Below are positions 36,026-46,111 of a DNA stretch of 64,000 nucleotides, one piece after another. A program made the position numbers and the translations under genes. The number at the start of each line of letters is the position of its first letter. The stretch's first letter is position 1. The stretch is taken from assembly GCF_030814315.1 (NCBI RefSeq), contig NZ_JAUSUV010000004.1, positions 1-64,000 of the forward strand, written 5' to 3'. This DNA is from Croceifilum oryzae (GTDB taxonomy: Bacteria > Bacillota > Bacilli > Thermoactinomycetales > Thermoactinomycetaceae). The notes beneath the pieces were generated by a model. It was not told where the DNA came from. It saw only the letters and a list, made by a program, of their open reading frames with translations, and ran no database searches.

Positions 36026-36702
36026 TAGAGTTGGCGAAAAAATGGCGCACATTGGAGGATATCAAAGATGAACTTGCGGTGCGTGATTGGTTTCCAGGTA
36101 CAAGTGGGAACTTATCAATCAAAGTTCGTGAAGATCCTCTGACGTTTCTCATTACAGCTAGCGGAAAAGATAAGAGAAAGCGTACAGAGGAAGATTTTTT
36201 GCTAGTAGATCAAGATGGTAATCCACTAGGAAACACGCATCTCAAAGCTTCAGCCGAAGTGGGAATTCATGCAGAAATTTATCAGAGAACGAGTGCAACC
36301 TGTTGTCTCCACGTTCACACGTTAGATAACAATCTGATCTCGGAGTTATATGCAAGCGAGGGACAAATTACTTTTCGGGGACAAGAGCTAATCAAAGCGT
36401 TTGGGATCTGGGAAGAAGATGGGGAGATATCGATTCCGATTGTCCCAAATCATGCTGATCTGAATCTGTTAACTAAGGAGTTTGGGAGTCTTCTTCTGAA
36501 AGATTCTCTGCTAAAGGGGGTTTTGATTCGGAATCATGGGATTACAACTTGGGGAGATACTCCTTTAGAAGCGAAAAAGTATTTAGAAGCATTTGAGTTT
36601 TTATTTTCCTATCATATTAAGCTTCGTCTTCTACAACCAAATTTATATGCGAAACGGAGAGAGGATTTCCATGGCACAAATACGATTTCATCTTACCGAT
36701 GA
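36022..36702 (+). CDS. mtnB: Methylthioribulose-1-phosphate dehydratase
   Basis: The 226-residue class II aldolase-fold protein carries the zinc-binding HVH (LHVHTLDNN) and NHGITTWGDTP motifs and GTSGNLSIKV. It dehydrates methylthioribulose-1-phosphate. I start at the ATG at 36022, which overlaps the mtnX stop (ATGA). A GTG at 36010 lies directly on the AGGAGG, so it is less likely. The 3' end overlaps mtnD by 32 bases. Confidence 0.95.
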   Translation: MIELAKKWRTLEDIKDELAVRDWFPGTSGNLSIKVREDPLTFLITASGKDKRKRTEEDFLLVDQDGNPLGNTHLKASAEVGIHAEIYQRTSATCCLHVHTLDNNLISELYASEGQITFRGQELIKAFGIWEEDGEISIPIVPNHADLNLLTKEFGSLLLKDSLLKGVLIRNHGITTWGDTPLEAKKYLEAFEFLFSYHIKLRLLQPNLYAKRREDFHGTNTISSYR

Positions 36703-37186
36703 ATATCTATCGGCTCAAGAGCAAGTTAGTTCGTATCTACAATCCCAAGGAGTGATTTATGAGCATTGGGATATCGGAAAGTTGCCTGCAGGTCTTCGAG
36801 AAAATTATAATCTAACGGAAGAACAAAAAACGGAGGTCATTCATACATTTCAAAGTGAAATTGACGCCATTTCAGCACGTCGGGGTTACACTACAAATGA
36901 TGTGATCTCTCTTTCACCAGAGACACCGAATTTAGATCAATTGCTCCAGAATTTTTTAGCTGAACACCATCATAGCGATGACGAAGTGCGGTTTATCGTG
37001 AGTGGACATGGGATTTTTGCGATTCAAAGTCTGGATGGTCCCTTTTTTGATGTGGAATTAGAGCCAGGAGACCTTATTTCGGTGCCGGAGGGATATCGGC
37101 ATTATTTTACGTTGATGGAAGATCGTCAAGTTGTGGCGATTCGGATTTTCAAAACGAAAGAAGGTTGGGTTCCTATTTACAATTAA
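36671..37186 (+). CDS. mtnD: Acireductone dioxygenase
   Basis: The 171-residue cupin holds the metal-binding HHHSDDE block and the downstream YRHYFTL His. It oxidises acireductone to the methionine precursor 4-methylthio-2-oxobutyrate and formate. Start ATG 36671 follows GGAGAGAGG and lies inside the end of mtnB; a longer frame upstream is not real. It completes the mtnWXBD operon, and a terminator-like hairpin follows. Confidence 0.96.
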   Translation: MAQIRFHLTDEYLSAQEQVSSYLQSQGVIYEHWDIGKLPAGLRENYNLTEEQKTEVIHTFQSEIDAISARRGYTTNDVISLSPETPNLDQLLQNFLAEHHHSDDEVRFIVSGHGIFAIQSLDGPFFDVELEPGDLISVPEGYRHYFTLMEDRQVVAIRIFKTKEGWVPIYN

Positions 37187-37198
37187 GAGCGGGCGGAT

Positions 37199-37245
37199 AA
37201 AAAATGGATGAGGCCGGAATAAATCGGCTTTGTTCATTTTTTGTT
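37199..37245 (+). terminator. Terminator of mtnWXBD
   Basis: AAAAAATGGATGAGGCCG and CGGCTTTGTTCATTTTTT form a long imperfect stem (AAAAATG with CATTTTT, GCCG with CGGC) around GAATAAAT. Confidence 0.65.
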
Positions 37246-37352
37246 TGCTTAAGGCAACATTTTTTATAAAAGTTTCAAAAAAATGAATATTTAATTTATT
37301 AAAATGTAATATGATAGATGGGTAGAGATGTTGGGGTGAGGGGATGGGGTAA

Positions 37353-38063
37353 ATGGAGGAGATAGATAAGGGAGTTGCTCATTCATTGGCAATCCGGATA
37401 GCGAAGACGAGAGAGGAGAAAGAACAAGTTTATCAACTGCGGCAGCTACAAAACGTATCTGCAGAGGAATATGATTTTTACAGTGATCATCTCATAGTAG
37501 TCGACGAAGCGGTCAATCAAGTGGTAGGTACATATCGGCTTTTACCTGGGAGAAGGGTGATTGATCTAGGAGGGCTCTATTCACAATCGTTATTTGAATT
37601 TCATCATTTTACTGAACATATAACCCATACATTAGAAATCGGAAGGGGTTGTGTGGCCACTGGTTATCAAGATGGAAAGGTGGCCCAAATGTTATGGAAG
37701 GGGATCAGAGATTATCTGAAACAAACTACCTATCGATATATAGTAGGTTGTACGAGTTTACCCCAGATGGAGATTCAAGAGATAAACGAGATATATAGTT
37801 TCCTGGTTTATAGTGGCTTTGTAATGGATTGTTATCGAATCGAGCCAAGAGAAGAGTTTCGCATCCAAGGATTACACCTAATTAGTCCTGATAAAATCGT
37901 TTCACAGAAAGTACAACGTAAGCTTTCTGCTTCATTAAAACGGTGTTATTGGATCGGTGGGAAGATGGCTAGTGAACCGATTATGAATCCCGCTTTGCAA
38001 ACGATCGATTTTTTGGTAGTGATTGAACTAGGGAAAATGATACCGAACTATAGGAGAAAATAG
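37353..38063 (+). CDS. GNAT acyltransferase, OlsB-like (ornithine N-acyltransferase type)
   Basis: The 236-residue protein matches the family of OlsB, which forms lyso-ornithine lipid from ornithine and 3-hydroxyacyl-ACP: VVGTYRLLPGRR, LEIGRGCVA, the IVGCTSLPQM segment and the end NPALQTIDFLVVIELGKM. The OlsA O-acyltransferase is not beside it. It is a single-gene unit with no clear promoter and a weak GGGGT ribosome-binding site. The same family includes other acyl-ACP-dependent acyltransferases, so an ornithine substrate is not proven. Confidence 0.7.
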   Translation: MEEIDKGVAHSLAIRIAKTREEKEQVYQLRQLQNVSAEEYDFYSDHLIVVDEAVNQVVGTYRLLPGRRVIDLGGLYSQSLFEFHHFTEHITHTLEIGRGCVATGYQDGKVAQMLWKGIRDYLKQTTYRYIVGCTSLPQMEIQEINEIYSFLVYSGFVMDCYRIEPREEFRIQGLHLISPDKIVSQKVQRKLSASLKRCYWIGGKMASEPIMNPALQTIDFLVVIELGKMIPNYRRK

Positions 38064-38123
38064 TAGCTTTTTTAGTTGGACGTAGTAAGAAAATATCATT
38101 TTTTGTTTTTTGTGTAAATTAAT

Positions 38124-38153
38124 TTGCGAAAGGGAAGCCCATTCTTGTATAAT
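38124..38153 (+). promoter_or_regulatory. Promoter of the HelD-type gene
   Basis: TTGCGA (38124-38129), 18 bases and TATAAT (38148-38153) lie 35 bases before the start at 38188, with GAGGGGGG as ribosome-binding site. Confidence 0.6.
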
Positions 38154-38187
38154 AGCCTTCTGTCAATAAGAGGGGGGAATATTTTCT

Positions 38188-40272
38188 ATGGACGAAATCT
38201 ATCAAAATGAGCAAGCGAAGTTACAAGAAACACTTTCTTTTATTCAACAGCAGTTAAAAGAACTTCAATTGATTCCACGATATCAAGGCTCAGATTTGGT
38301 GGAACAACTCCTGGATGACCAAAGGAGGCAAACGGTGAATCGGTTGCAGTTATCGGAAAAATCTCCCTATTTCGGTCGCCTCGATTTTGAAGAGGACGGG
38401 AAACGACTTACACCACTCTATCTAGGAAAAGCAGGTGTAGAAGATCCTGATAATCATCAACCGATTATTATTGATTGGCGTGCTCCTGTGGCCAGTATGT
38501 TTTACTCCTTTACAGGTCAAGGAGATCGTGCCGGATATGTTTCTCCTGATGGTGAAGTAGAAGGGACTGTCCATCTAAAGCGGAATTTGGCTGTTGAAGA
38601 GCAGACGTTAAAGCGAGTTGTGGATAGTTATGTTCGAGGTGGAGAAAATCTACAAGTTACAGATGAATTTCTCCTTTATCGCTTAGGTGAGAATAAAGAT
38701 CATCGATTACGGGATATTGTTTCGACGATCCAGGTGGAGCAAGATAAGATTATACGGTCTGAGCGGAATCAATCCCTTATTATTCAAGGAGTTCCCGGTT
38801 CAGGAAAGACTACGGTAGCTCTTCATCGTCTAGCATATTTATTGTATCAGTATCAAAATCAAGTCCGAGCAGATCGCATCATGATTTTCGCTCCCAATAA
38901 GATGTTTTTGGATTATATCTCTAACGTTCTTCCGGAGCTAGGAATTGGTGGGGTGAAGCAGACTACTTTTATCGAATGGGTACTCGAACGATTACCTGAA
39001 CCGATCACCCTACGGAATCAAACGGATCGAGAGGAATGTTGGTTTGAAACAGGTCAATCAACCGATCTGGAACGTGAACAACAAGAGGTTCTAGCCCGGT
39101 TTAAGGGTTCTTTTATATTTTTGGAGTATCTTCAGCAACAATTAGCTAAGTTGGAGAAGGATTTTGTGCCACAAGGTGGCTTTGCTATCTGGGATGAAAA
39201 GAAATTGACATCAGAAGAAATTGCCCATTGGTTTCATGTAGAGTATCGACATGAACCGTTGCGTAAGCGTCAAGAGAGAATTTTTGCCCGGATGAAGCGT
39301 TGGATTGAAATGGAGCATCGCGATATTCGTAACCGAGATCCACGAAATGAGCTGAAGAAAAAGGCGATGGAGAAGTTTCGTCAATACAAAAATCTCTGGG
39401 ATCGTCGAAAAGTGACTCAAGTGTATGTTGATTTGGCCAAACAATCCGATGTGGTTCAACCATTTACCATTAAACAGAAGAAAGTCCTTTTTGATCCAGA
39501 AGATTTAGCTCCATTGTTGTATATTTACAATTTCCTCTATGGGATTGAGACGGAGTACCGTTTTGATCATGTGGTGATCGATGAGGCTCAGGATTTCTCT
39601 CCTTTCCAAGTGTTTGTATTAAAGGAGCATGTGAGAGGGAATTCCTTTACCATTCTTGGAGATTTGTTACAAAACATTTATGCATATAAAGGTATTTACG
39701 ACTGGAATGAGTTTGTACATTTGTTTCCAGAGGAACAGGTGTCCTATTTTCAACTAGACCGAAGTTATCGCTCGACAGTTGAGATTATCCAGTTTGCGAA
39801 TCAAGTAATCCATTCGTATCAAGGAGAACTTACTCCAGCCACTCCCGTATTCCGTAGTGGAGAGCCGGTTCAAGTTGAACAAGTACGTGATCAAAATCGT
39901 ACACTAACGGTAGCGAGTTGGATTCAAAAACAATCGACTCAAGGGATGAAGTCGATTGCCATCGTGACTCGTACGGAGAAGGCAGCATCTACATTATCGG
40001 TAGACCTATTCGCAAATGGAATCGAACATCATCTGATCACGCCAGATCGAAGTCAGTATGCGGGTGGAATCTCAGTAGCACCGATCTATTTAGTAAAAGG
40101 GATGGAATTTGATGCAGTGATCCTAGTGGACGTCGATAACGAGCAGTACCCCGATGATGCTTTGACAGCAAAGTTACTCTATGTTGGATGCACTCGTGCT
40201 CTACACTCACTCGTCGTGCTTACCTCAGACAATCCGTCACCTTTATTACCAGAAGCCGTGCCTGTAAGTTAA
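38188..40272 (+). CDS. helD: HelD-type RNA polymerase-recycling helicase (UvrD/Rep superfamily 1)
   Basis: The 694-residue protein has helicase motif I (IQGVPGSGKTTVALHR, about residue 205), motif II (VVIDEAQDFS), motif III (FTILGDLLQNIY), and the C-terminal motifs LVKGMEFDAVILVD and LYVGCTRALHSLVV. The N-terminal coiled coil (residues 1-60) and the IIDWRAPVASMFY block are typical of HelD, which binds and releases stalled RNA polymerase in Bacillota. It is about 80 residues shorter than the B. subtilis protein. Single-gene unit. Confidence 0.9.
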   Translation: MDEIYQNEQAKLQETLSFIQQQLKELQLIPRYQGSDLVEQLLDDQRRQTVNRLQLSEKSPYFGRLDFEEDGKRLTPLYLGKAGVEDPDNHQPIIIDWRAPVASMFYSFTGQGDRAGYVSPDGEVEGTVHLKRNLAVEEQTLKRVVDSYVRGGENLQVTDEFLLYRLGENKDHRLRDIVSTIQVEQDKIIRSERNQSLIIQGVPGSGKTTVALHRLAYLLYQYQNQVRADRIMIFAPNKMFLDYISNVLPELGIGGVKQTTFIEWVLERLPEPITLRNQTDREECWFETGQSTDLEREQQEVLARFKGSFIFLEYLQQQLAKLEKDFVPQGGFAIWDEKKLTSEEIAHWFHVEYRHEPLRKRQERIFARMKRWIEMEHRDIRNRDPRNELKKKAMEKFRQYKNLWDRRKVTQVYVDLAKQSDVVQPFTIKQKKVLFDPEDLAPLLYIYNFLYGIETEYRFDHVVIDEAQDFSPFQVFVLKEHVRGNSFTILGDLLQNIYAYKGIYDWNEFVHLFPEEQVSYFQLDRSYRSTVEIIQFANQVIHSYQGELTPATPVFRSGEPVQVEQVRDQNRTLTVASWIQKQSTQGMKSIAIVTRTEKAASTLSVDLFANGIEHHLITPDRSQYAGGISVAPIYLVKGMEFDAVILVDVDNEQYPDDALTAKLLYVGCTRALHSLVVLTSDNPSPLLPEAVPVS

Positions 40273-40596
40273 CAAGTAAATAGAAGATGGATTCTGGGCA
40301 TTGTATCTGTTCATCGAGATAGTAGTGAGCTTACTTAGAGGTGGAAAGATACATGTCCAGGATTGTTCTTTGATATGGGAAATATCCCCTTTTGGTGAAT
40401 GGTCTTTTTATTGTTTATCAATGCCATTTGTAGTCAATAATAATGAAGTATGCTATCAAACTATCAACCCAATATGATGTAATTTATAGAGATGTTTGAT
40501 AAAATGTAAATTAGGATTCTCTATATGTAGAAAGTGGAGGTCTATTCACATCCTTTCGCATATAGTATGTAGAGTAAGCAAAGGAGGTCAGGTTTC
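40273..40596. other. Gene-free interval upstream of the small 64-residue gene
   Basis: I see no gene, RNA fold or repeat here. The last third is AT-rich and contains candidate -10 boxes (TAAATT, ATATAG) without clear partners; the downstream gene has an AAAGGAGG site at 40580. Confidence 0.3.
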
Positions 40597-40791
40597 ATGA
40601 TCGAAACACTCATCAAGGCAAGACAGTTTGAGACTTTGCTAAAAGCGAAACAGGAATTTGTATCAAAAGGTAGTACCGAAAAAGAATTTGATAGCTTCCT
40701 TACCACTTTTCAGGAATTTGAAAAGCACATGGAGGCTATAGAGAATAAGCCTTCTAAAGAGAGATTACACGGCAGACCGTATCAAGTTTAA
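40597..40791 (+). CDS. Small 64-residue helical protein, unknown
   Basis: ATG 40597 with AAAGGAGGTCAGG upstream begins a 64-residue, charged, all-helical protein (TLIKARQFETLLKAKQEFVS, then EKEFDSFLTTFQEF). It lies 23 bases before the SDH-protease gene and is probably in the same operon. No family recognised. Confidence 0.7.
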   Translation: MIETLIKARQFETLLKAKQEFVSKGSTEKEFDSFLTTFQEFEKHMEAIENKPSKERLHGRPYQV

Positions 40792-40814
40792 TTTCAAATA
40801 AAGGGGTAATGAAA

Positions 40815-41711
40815 ATGGATCAACCACAAGTACCCCCATCTCTTTCTCTTTTCTTACCGAATCAACCGCTCACACACGCGGTGAATCGAGATCGGTATGA
40901 CAGACAAGCTTTTATTAAAGAGATTGAGAAAGTAACTGGGCGCCGAGTCATTGTATATATGTCGAATCTGAATCACTCAGATAGTGCGATTTTGCGAGAG
41001 GATATCGCACCGTTTAATGAGATTATTGCAAGCATCGATAAAGATAGTGATGTGGATTTTATTATCCAAAGCCCGGGTGGAGATCCGAATGCAGCCGAGA
41101 TTATCGTTCATACGCTTCTATCACGAACGAAACATTTGCGAGTTGTCGTTCCACAAGCAGCAAAGAGTGCGGCTACTTTAGTTAGTTTGGCAGCTGATGA
41201 AATTGTCATGAGTAATACCTCTGAACTAGGCCCGATTGATCCGCAAGTGACGATTCCAACTTCATTTGGACTCGCTTTCAGGCCTGCACAAGCTTTTTTA
41301 AATGGACTAGAGATGATTAAAAAAGAACATGCGAACGGTCAAGCATTAAACCCGGCCTACTATCCATTCCTAAAGGGTGTAGACGCAGCTTTAATCGATT
41401 ACTGTTTAAAATCGATCGAACATTCGAAACGTTTGGCGGTTAAGTGGCTTTCTCGTTCAATGCATAAAGGAAACCTAAAAGAGGCTCAGCGAATTGCTGA
41501 GGAATTGATCAACATTGAGAAGTATCCGAATCATGGACAAGTGATCGATCATTTTGATGCAAAGAGTATAGGTCTAAATGTCGTGTACAAGCCATATGGG
41601 GATGAGCTCTGGCAAGCATGGTGGCGTCTCTATGTTAACTATATTGTGATGATGAGAGAGAGAGAAGTAGTAAAGATATTTGAATCAAGCGATGCCTCAG
41701 TCATGCTGTAA
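40815..41711 (+). CDS. SDH-type Clp-fold serine peptidase (SppA/ClpP-like)
   Basis: The 298-residue protein belongs to the serine-dehydrogenase-proteinase family (ClpP/crotonase fold). SPGGDPNAAEIIVHTLL holds the oxyanion-loop pattern, and the nucleophilic Ser is in AAKSAATLVSLAAD, followed by SELGPIDPQ. It has no signal peptide or transmembrane segment, unlike signal-peptide peptidase SppA, so it should be cytoplasmic. I start at ATG 40815, 8 bases after AAGGGG. It follows the 64-residue gene by 23 bases. Its substrate is unknown. Confidence 0.83.
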   Translation: MDQPQVPPSLSLFLPNQPLTHAVNRDRYDRQAFIKEIEKVTGRRVIVYMSNLNHSDSAILREDIAPFNEIIASIDKDSDVDFIIQSPGGDPNAAEIIVHTLLSRTKHLRVVVPQAAKSAATLVSLAADEIVMSNTSELGPIDPQVTIPTSFGLAFRPAQAFLNGLEMIKKEHANGQALNPAYYPFLKGVDAALIDYCLKSIEHSKRLAVKWLSRSMHKGNLKEAQRIAEELINIEKYPNHGQVIDHFDAKSIGLNVVYKPYGDELWQAWWRLYVNYIVMMREREVVKIFESSDASVML

Positions 41712-41714
41712 GAT

Positions 41715-41759
41715 CAAAAAAGCATTTGTATCTCGATTAGGAGATACAAATGCTTTTTC
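41715..41759. terminator. Bidirectional terminator
   Basis: AAAAAGCATTTGTATCTC and GAGATACAAATGCTTTTT form a perfect 18-bp stem around a short loop, between the convergent peptidase and heme genes. Confidence 0.9.
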
Positions 41760-41792
41760 TTAATCATATGATTGATGCAATTGTGATGGTTA

Positions 41793-43226
41793 TCACAAAG
41801 CAGTGGATAAAGAGATGGATGATACATAATCGATTACATCGGTGATGGCGTTTTTACCTTGATCGATACAATCAGGAATTCCTGAGCCAGCATAAGATGA
41901 GCCAGCAAGAAACAGACCGGGGTATTGATTGCGAATTTGCTTTTGTACATTGGAATACCACGTTTTATGTCCAGGTACAAATTGAGGCATGGCTCGTCTC
42001 CAACGTGTCACATAGCTGAATTCCGGTTCACCTGTGATGGTGGATAACTTTTTGATGTCTTGAATCACTGCACCCACAATGTCTTCATCATTTCGATCGA
42101 CGATTGCCTCTTCGCCTGCACGCCCTACATAGCAACGTAGTAGTGTCTTTCCAGGTGGAGCGGTATGAGGCCATTTTTTATTGGTCCATGTGCAAGCGGT
42201 GATGGAGTATCCTTCTTCACTGCGTGGAACTAAGAATCCTGTTCCCTCTTTATCCCATGTGATCTCATCTTGTGGGTATGCCAAGATAGCAGTTGCCACA
42301 GAAGTAGGGCGATCATGGAGAGGGTTTAAAAAGTCAGGATTACCCAAGATTTTGCGGGTGAATCCATGCGGGGTAGTTAGGATGACACTGTCCGCGGTCA
42401 GTCGTTCACCATTTTGAAGAGACAATGTATATTGATCTCTATCTCGCACAATCTTTTCTACAGAGATCCCTTTTTTTACGTCAACGTCTGTTAACTGTAA
42501 CTCCAACGCATGTACTAGCGAAGAGAGCCCTGATTTTAACGTTTGAAACATTCCTACAGGCTTCTGGTTCGTCTGTTTCTTAGGACGGGAGGACTTCATA
42601 CCGAGAATTAAGCTACGATGTTCTTTTCCCATCTGAGCAAACTGAGGGAAAGTAGTCATGAGACTCATCTGATCGATATTTCCCGCATAGATCCCTGAGA
42701 GTAGGGGTTCAATGATGTTTTCTACGACTTCATTTCCCAATCGTTGTCGGAAAAACGTTCCTACCGACTGATCTTCCTCCTCTAGCATTTTGGATGCAGG
42801 AAGTAGGAGGTCAGCAGCGGCTCTCATTTTTCCGATAGGGGATAGAAGAGAAGTAGTCACAAACGGTTTTATTTCCGTGGGAACACCCATTACCGCGCCT
42901 TCGGGAATCGGAAGTAGTTGACCGTGACGAAGGATATAGGCTTGGCCTGCTTCATTTCGCACTAGATCGCTTTCGAGACCTACATCCCGAACTAACTGTG
43001 CCGCACTTGGCTTCCGTGATATAAACGAATCAGGTCCTCGCTCCATGGTATAGCCGTCTCGAACGATGGTCTGGATTTTACCACCCAGTTGTTGTTTCGA
43101 TTCGAGCAAGGTAATCTTCCAAGGAAGTTTTCTTGCTCGAATCTCCTTTTGTAGATAAAACGCTGCTGAGAGTCCTGTGATGCCACCACCTACGATGACA
43201 ATGTTTTTAGAGGGAGCTGAGCTCAT
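41793..43226 (-). CDS. hemY: Coproporphyrinogen III oxidase (HemY/CgoX)
   Basis: The 477-residue FAD enzyme has [16 protein letters not shown] at the N terminus, followed by [20 protein letters not shown], and the C-terminal [17 protein letters not shown] of the HemY/PPOX family. In Bacillota it oxidises coproporphyrinogen III to coproporphyrin III, the modern name being CgoX. Its start overlaps the end of hemH by 20 bases, so both are co-translated in hemEHY. Length fits the family. Confidence 0.95.
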   Translation of the reverse strand: MSSAPSKNIVIVGGGITGLSAAFYLQKEIRARKLPWKITLLESKQQLGGKIQTIVRDGYTMERGPDSFISRKPSAAQLVRDVGLESDLVRNEAGQAYILRHGQLLPIPEGAVMGVPTEIKPFVTTSLLSPIGKMRAAADLLLPASKMLEEEDQSVGTFFRQRLGNEVVENIIEPLLSGIYAGNIDQMSLMTTFPQFAQMGKEHRSLILGMKSSRPKKQTNQKPVGMFQTLKSGLSSLVHALELQLTDVDVKKGISVEKIVRDRDQYTLSLQNGERLTADSVILTTPHGFTRKILGNPDFLNPLHDRPTSVATAILAYPQDEITWDKEGTGFLVPRSEEGYSITACTWTNKKWPHTAPPGKTLLRCYVGRAGEEAIVDRNDEDIVGAVIQDIKKLSTITGEPEFSYVTRWRRAMPQFVPGHKTWYSNVQKQIRNQYPGLFLAGSSYAGSGIPDCIDQGKNAITDVIDYVSSISLSTAL

Positions 43227-44172
43227 AGTTAGTCCCTTTCTCGATGGATAAACGCTTTTCTATGACATCGGCTAATCCATCGATAAATGTAGGTTCTGTA
43301 TTCGGCATCTCTGGACGATAGTAGGTTGCTCCGATTTCGTCCGTTACGACTCTACACTCATAGTCGTTATCATATAGAACTTCTAAGTGGTCTGATACAA
43401 ATCCAACTGGACAATATACGAAGGAAGTGTACCCATGTTTGTCGTATAATTCGCGAGTTAGATCCTGAACATCGGGACCGATCCAAGGATCTGGCGTGTT
43501 GCCTGCGCTTTGCCAGCCGATGGCATAGTGAGGAATGTTTGACTCTTCAGCGATTAGCTCAGCAGTCTGTTCTAGTTGAACCGGATAGGGATCTCCTGCA
43601 CGAAGAATTTTCTCAGGTAAACTATGGGCTGAGAAAATGACAATGGTTTTCTTCTTCTGATCTGTTGGAATGGTAGAAAATGTTTTCTGTAATTGGGAAG
43701 CCCAATAAGAAATAAACTTGGGTTCTGTATGCCAGCTATCGACGGAGTAAATAGCAAGTCCGCCTAGCTTTTCAGCTTCATCTTGGGCACGTTTATTGTA
43801 CGATTTTACACTAAAGGTAGAGTAGTGAGGGGCAAGTACGATACTGATTGCCTCTCTAATCCCATCTGCATGCATCTGTTGTACCGCATCCTCAATAAAC
43901 GGAGTGGTATGTTTTAAGCCAAGATATACTTTAAACGTCTTCCCACTATTTCTTGCGTTTAAAGCTTTTTCTACGGCATATGCCTGCTCCTCTGTAATGC
44001 GAGCAAGGGGAGAAACTCCGCCAATCATCTCATAACGACTCGTTAGATCTTCTAAAAGATCTGGAGGCGGTTTATGTCCGCGACGGATATGGGTGTAATA
44101 GGGTTCTATTTCTTCAGGGCTTCTGGGTGTTCCATAAGCCATTACTAATAATCCAATTGTGGTGTTTGCCAT
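43207..44172 (-). CDS. hemH: Coproporphyrin ferrochelatase (HemH/CpfC)
   Basis: The 321-residue chelatase inserts iron into coproporphyrin III. Diagnostic residues are the His of [10 protein letters not shown] and the Glu of [10 protein letters not shown], plus [12 protein letters not shown] and FVYCPVGF. Its ATG lies 7 bases after the hemE stop. Together with hemE and hemY it makes the middle part of the coproporphyrin-dependent heme route; hemQ is not in the window. Confidence 0.96.
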   Translation of the reverse strand: MANTTIGLLVMAYGTPRSPEEIEPYYTHIRRGHKPPPDLLEDLTSRYEMIGGVSPLARITEEQAYAVEKALNARNSGKTFKVYLGLKHTTPFIEDAVQQMHADGIREAISIVLAPHYSTFSVKSYNKRAQDEAEKLGGLAIYSVDSWHTEPKFISYWASQLQKTFSTIPTDQKKKTIVIFSAHSLPEKILRAGDPYPVQLEQTAELIAEESNIPHYAIGWQSAGNTPDPWIGPDVQDLTRELYDKHGYTSFVYCPVGFVSDHLEVLYDNDYECRVVTDEIGATYYRPEMPNTEPTFIDGLADVIEKRLSIEKGTNYELSSL

Positions 44173-44178
44173 AATCGA

Positions 44179-45210
44179 TTACCTCTTTGTATATTCATGG
44201 ATAAAAGCAGTTAGTTTTTGTAGATTTTCCACAGGTACATCTGGGAAAATGCCGTGTCCTAAGTTAAAGATATAACCAGGTTGTTCCATCCCTTGATCCA
44301 AAATAGCTTTTGCTCGTTCCTGAATGACTTCCCAAGGCCCGAGTAGAAGGGAAGGATCTAGGTTTCCTTGTAGCGCTTTGTTGATGCCTTTTGCCCGTGC
44401 TTGCTGAATCGATGTGCGCCAGTCTAGTCCAAGTACATCTACCGGAAGCTTGTTCCATTCAGTAAGCAGATGTCCTGTTCCAATTCCAAAATAGATGGTT
44501 GGTACACCCGTTTCTTTTAGAGCTTGGAAAATCTTGTGCATGATCGGTGCAACATATAGCTGATAATCTTGCTCGTTTAGCGCACCAACCCAAGAGTCAA
44601 ATACCTGGATGGCATGTGCTCCTGCTTTCACTTGGGCCTTTAGATAGGAGATGGTCATCGCACCTAGCTTCTCCATCAAGGCTTTCCATGCGACAGGTTC
44701 TGCATACATAAAGGCTTTGGTTTTATGATAATTTTTAGATGGTCCGCCTTCAATCATATAGCTTGCCAATGTAAAAGGAGCACCTGCAAAGCCAATCAAC
44801 GGTACGGATAGTTGTTGATTCAAGATGCGAATTGCTTCCAATGTGGTTGCCACATGTGTTTCAGGATCAATCTCTGTTAAACGTTCCACATCTTTTTCAG
44901 AACGGATTGGGTTATCGATGACGGGTCCAACCCCTGAGCGAATCTCGACATCTACGCCGATGTGTTGTAGGGGAGTCATAATATCTGCAAATAAAATAGC
45001 CGCGTCTACCCCGAGTTGCTCGACAGGAAGACGAGTTACTTCTGCACAAACTTCTGGGATCTCACTCATTTCGAAGAACGTATATTTCTTACGAATCTCA
45101 CGGTATTCTGGTTGGTATCTGCCGGCTTGGCGCATATACCACACTGGAACATGCGGAGTTTGTTCTTTTCGACAAGCTTTTAAGAATGCATCGTTAAATG
45201 GTTTGCTCAT
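44179..45210 (-). CDS. hemE: Uroporphyrinogen decarboxylase
   Basis: The 343-residue enzyme turns uroporphyrinogen III into coproporphyrinogen III. The family block [13 protein letters not shown], the [17 protein letters not shown] region and [17 protein letters not shown] are all present, as is the C-terminal [16 protein letters not shown]. Start ATG 45210 has AAAGGTGG. It is the first gene of hemEHY. The AT-rich upstream gap holds no clear operator. Confidence 0.97.
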   Translation of the reverse strand: MSKPFNDAFLKACRKEQTPHVPVWYMRQAGRYQPEYREIRKKYTFFEMSEIPEVCAEVTRLPVEQLGVDAAILFADIMTPLQHIGVDVEIRSGVGPVIDNPIRSEKDVERLTEIDPETHVATTLEAIRILNQQLSVPLIGFAGAPFTLASYMIEGGPSKNYHKTKAFMYAEPVAWKALMEKLGAMTISYLKAQVKAGAHAIQVFDSWVGALNEQDYQLYVAPIMHKIFQALKETGVPTIYFGIGTGHLLTEWNKLPVDVLGLDWRTSIQQARAKGINKALQGNLDPSLLLGPWEVIQERAKAILDQGMEQPGYIFNLGHGIFPDVPVENLQKLTAFIHEYTKR

Positions 45211-45487
45211 TCAAAATCCACCTTTTCACCAGCTATACAGTTATGTAGGAAAAGGAAAAATGTATAGTTGATAGATAATCTTATAGGATAATAGTCAATC
45301 GCATAATATCATACCATTTTCAAACTTACTATATCAGTATCTTGAACAAACTGTCGTAAAGTAAGTGAGTTCGGTTTTTTCTGTTATAAATCTACCTTAT
45401 TTAGTATGGGATAGAAATCGAAATTTGAGACAAGATCGTGCTATGATGGTATCAAAAAATAATTTTGTTCATAGGAGGAATTTCGGT

Positions 45488-46030
45488 TTGCAAATATTGG
45501 TGATAAGTGGGAGTGCTAGAGTTGAGTCGAATACAAGAAAGGTAGCAAATCTCGGTGTGAAATATCTCAGTGAACTAGGGGCAGATGTTACTTTTTTTGA
45601 TGTAGGGCATGATATTCTCCCGCTTTACTCAGGGGCAGAAGGAGAAGAGCTACATCCAACAGTTCAAAAGTTGCGTGATTATGCCAGTCAAGCAGATGCA
45701 TTTTTAATCCTTACCCCTGAATATCATAGCGCTATGAGTGGAGCATTGAAAAATGCTCTCGATTTCCTTGGGGCATCCTATTTTCGTCAAAAGCCTGTTT
45801 CTATTGCTGCAGCAGGAGGGGGTGGAAAAGGCGGTATCAATGCGCTCAATAATGTACGCACGGTTATTCGTGGGATACTTGGGGTTGGATTGCCCCAACA
45901 AGTCGTCATTGACCCAGCTGACTTAACCGAAAGTGGACAATTAGCAGATGGGGCAGATAAACGATTCCGTGGGGTGATCGAGGAACTAGTTACTTTTACG
46001 AAGGCGGTTTCTGCTAGTAAGGTTCTTTAA
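45488..46030 (+). CDS. NADPH-dependent FMN reductase/azoreductase
   Basis: The 180-residue flavodoxin-fold protein has ILVISGSARVESNTRKVANL at the N terminus, the phosphate/FMN binding region LILTPEYHSAMSGALKNALD and AAAGGGGKGGINALNNVRTV. It belongs to the YhdA/ArsH-like reductases. I choose the TTG at 45488, 8 bases after AGGAGGAA; the longer frame back to 45365 has no ribosome site. The gene is followed by a strong terminator. Physiological substrate unknown. Confidence 0.88.
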   Translation: MQILVISGSARVESNTRKVANLGVKYLSELGADVTFFDVGHDILPLYSGAEGEELHPTVQKLRDYASQADAFLILTPEYHSAMSGALKNALDFLGASYFRQKPVSIAAAGGGGKGGINALNNVRTVIRGILGVGLPQQVVIDPADLTESGQLADGADKRFRGVIEELVTFTKAVSASKVL

Positions 46031-46060
46031 GCTTATATCCTTACTTACTGAAATGTGAAA

Positions 46061-46101
46061 TATCCCCTGCCTAATTTGAGGTAGGGGATACATTTTATTT
46101 T
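46061..46101 (+). terminator. Terminator of the FMN reductase gene
   Basis: TATCCCCTGCCT and AGGTAGGGGATA pair around AATTTG, then a T-rich tract. Confidence 0.8.
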
Positions 46102-46111
46102 CTTGTTCACA

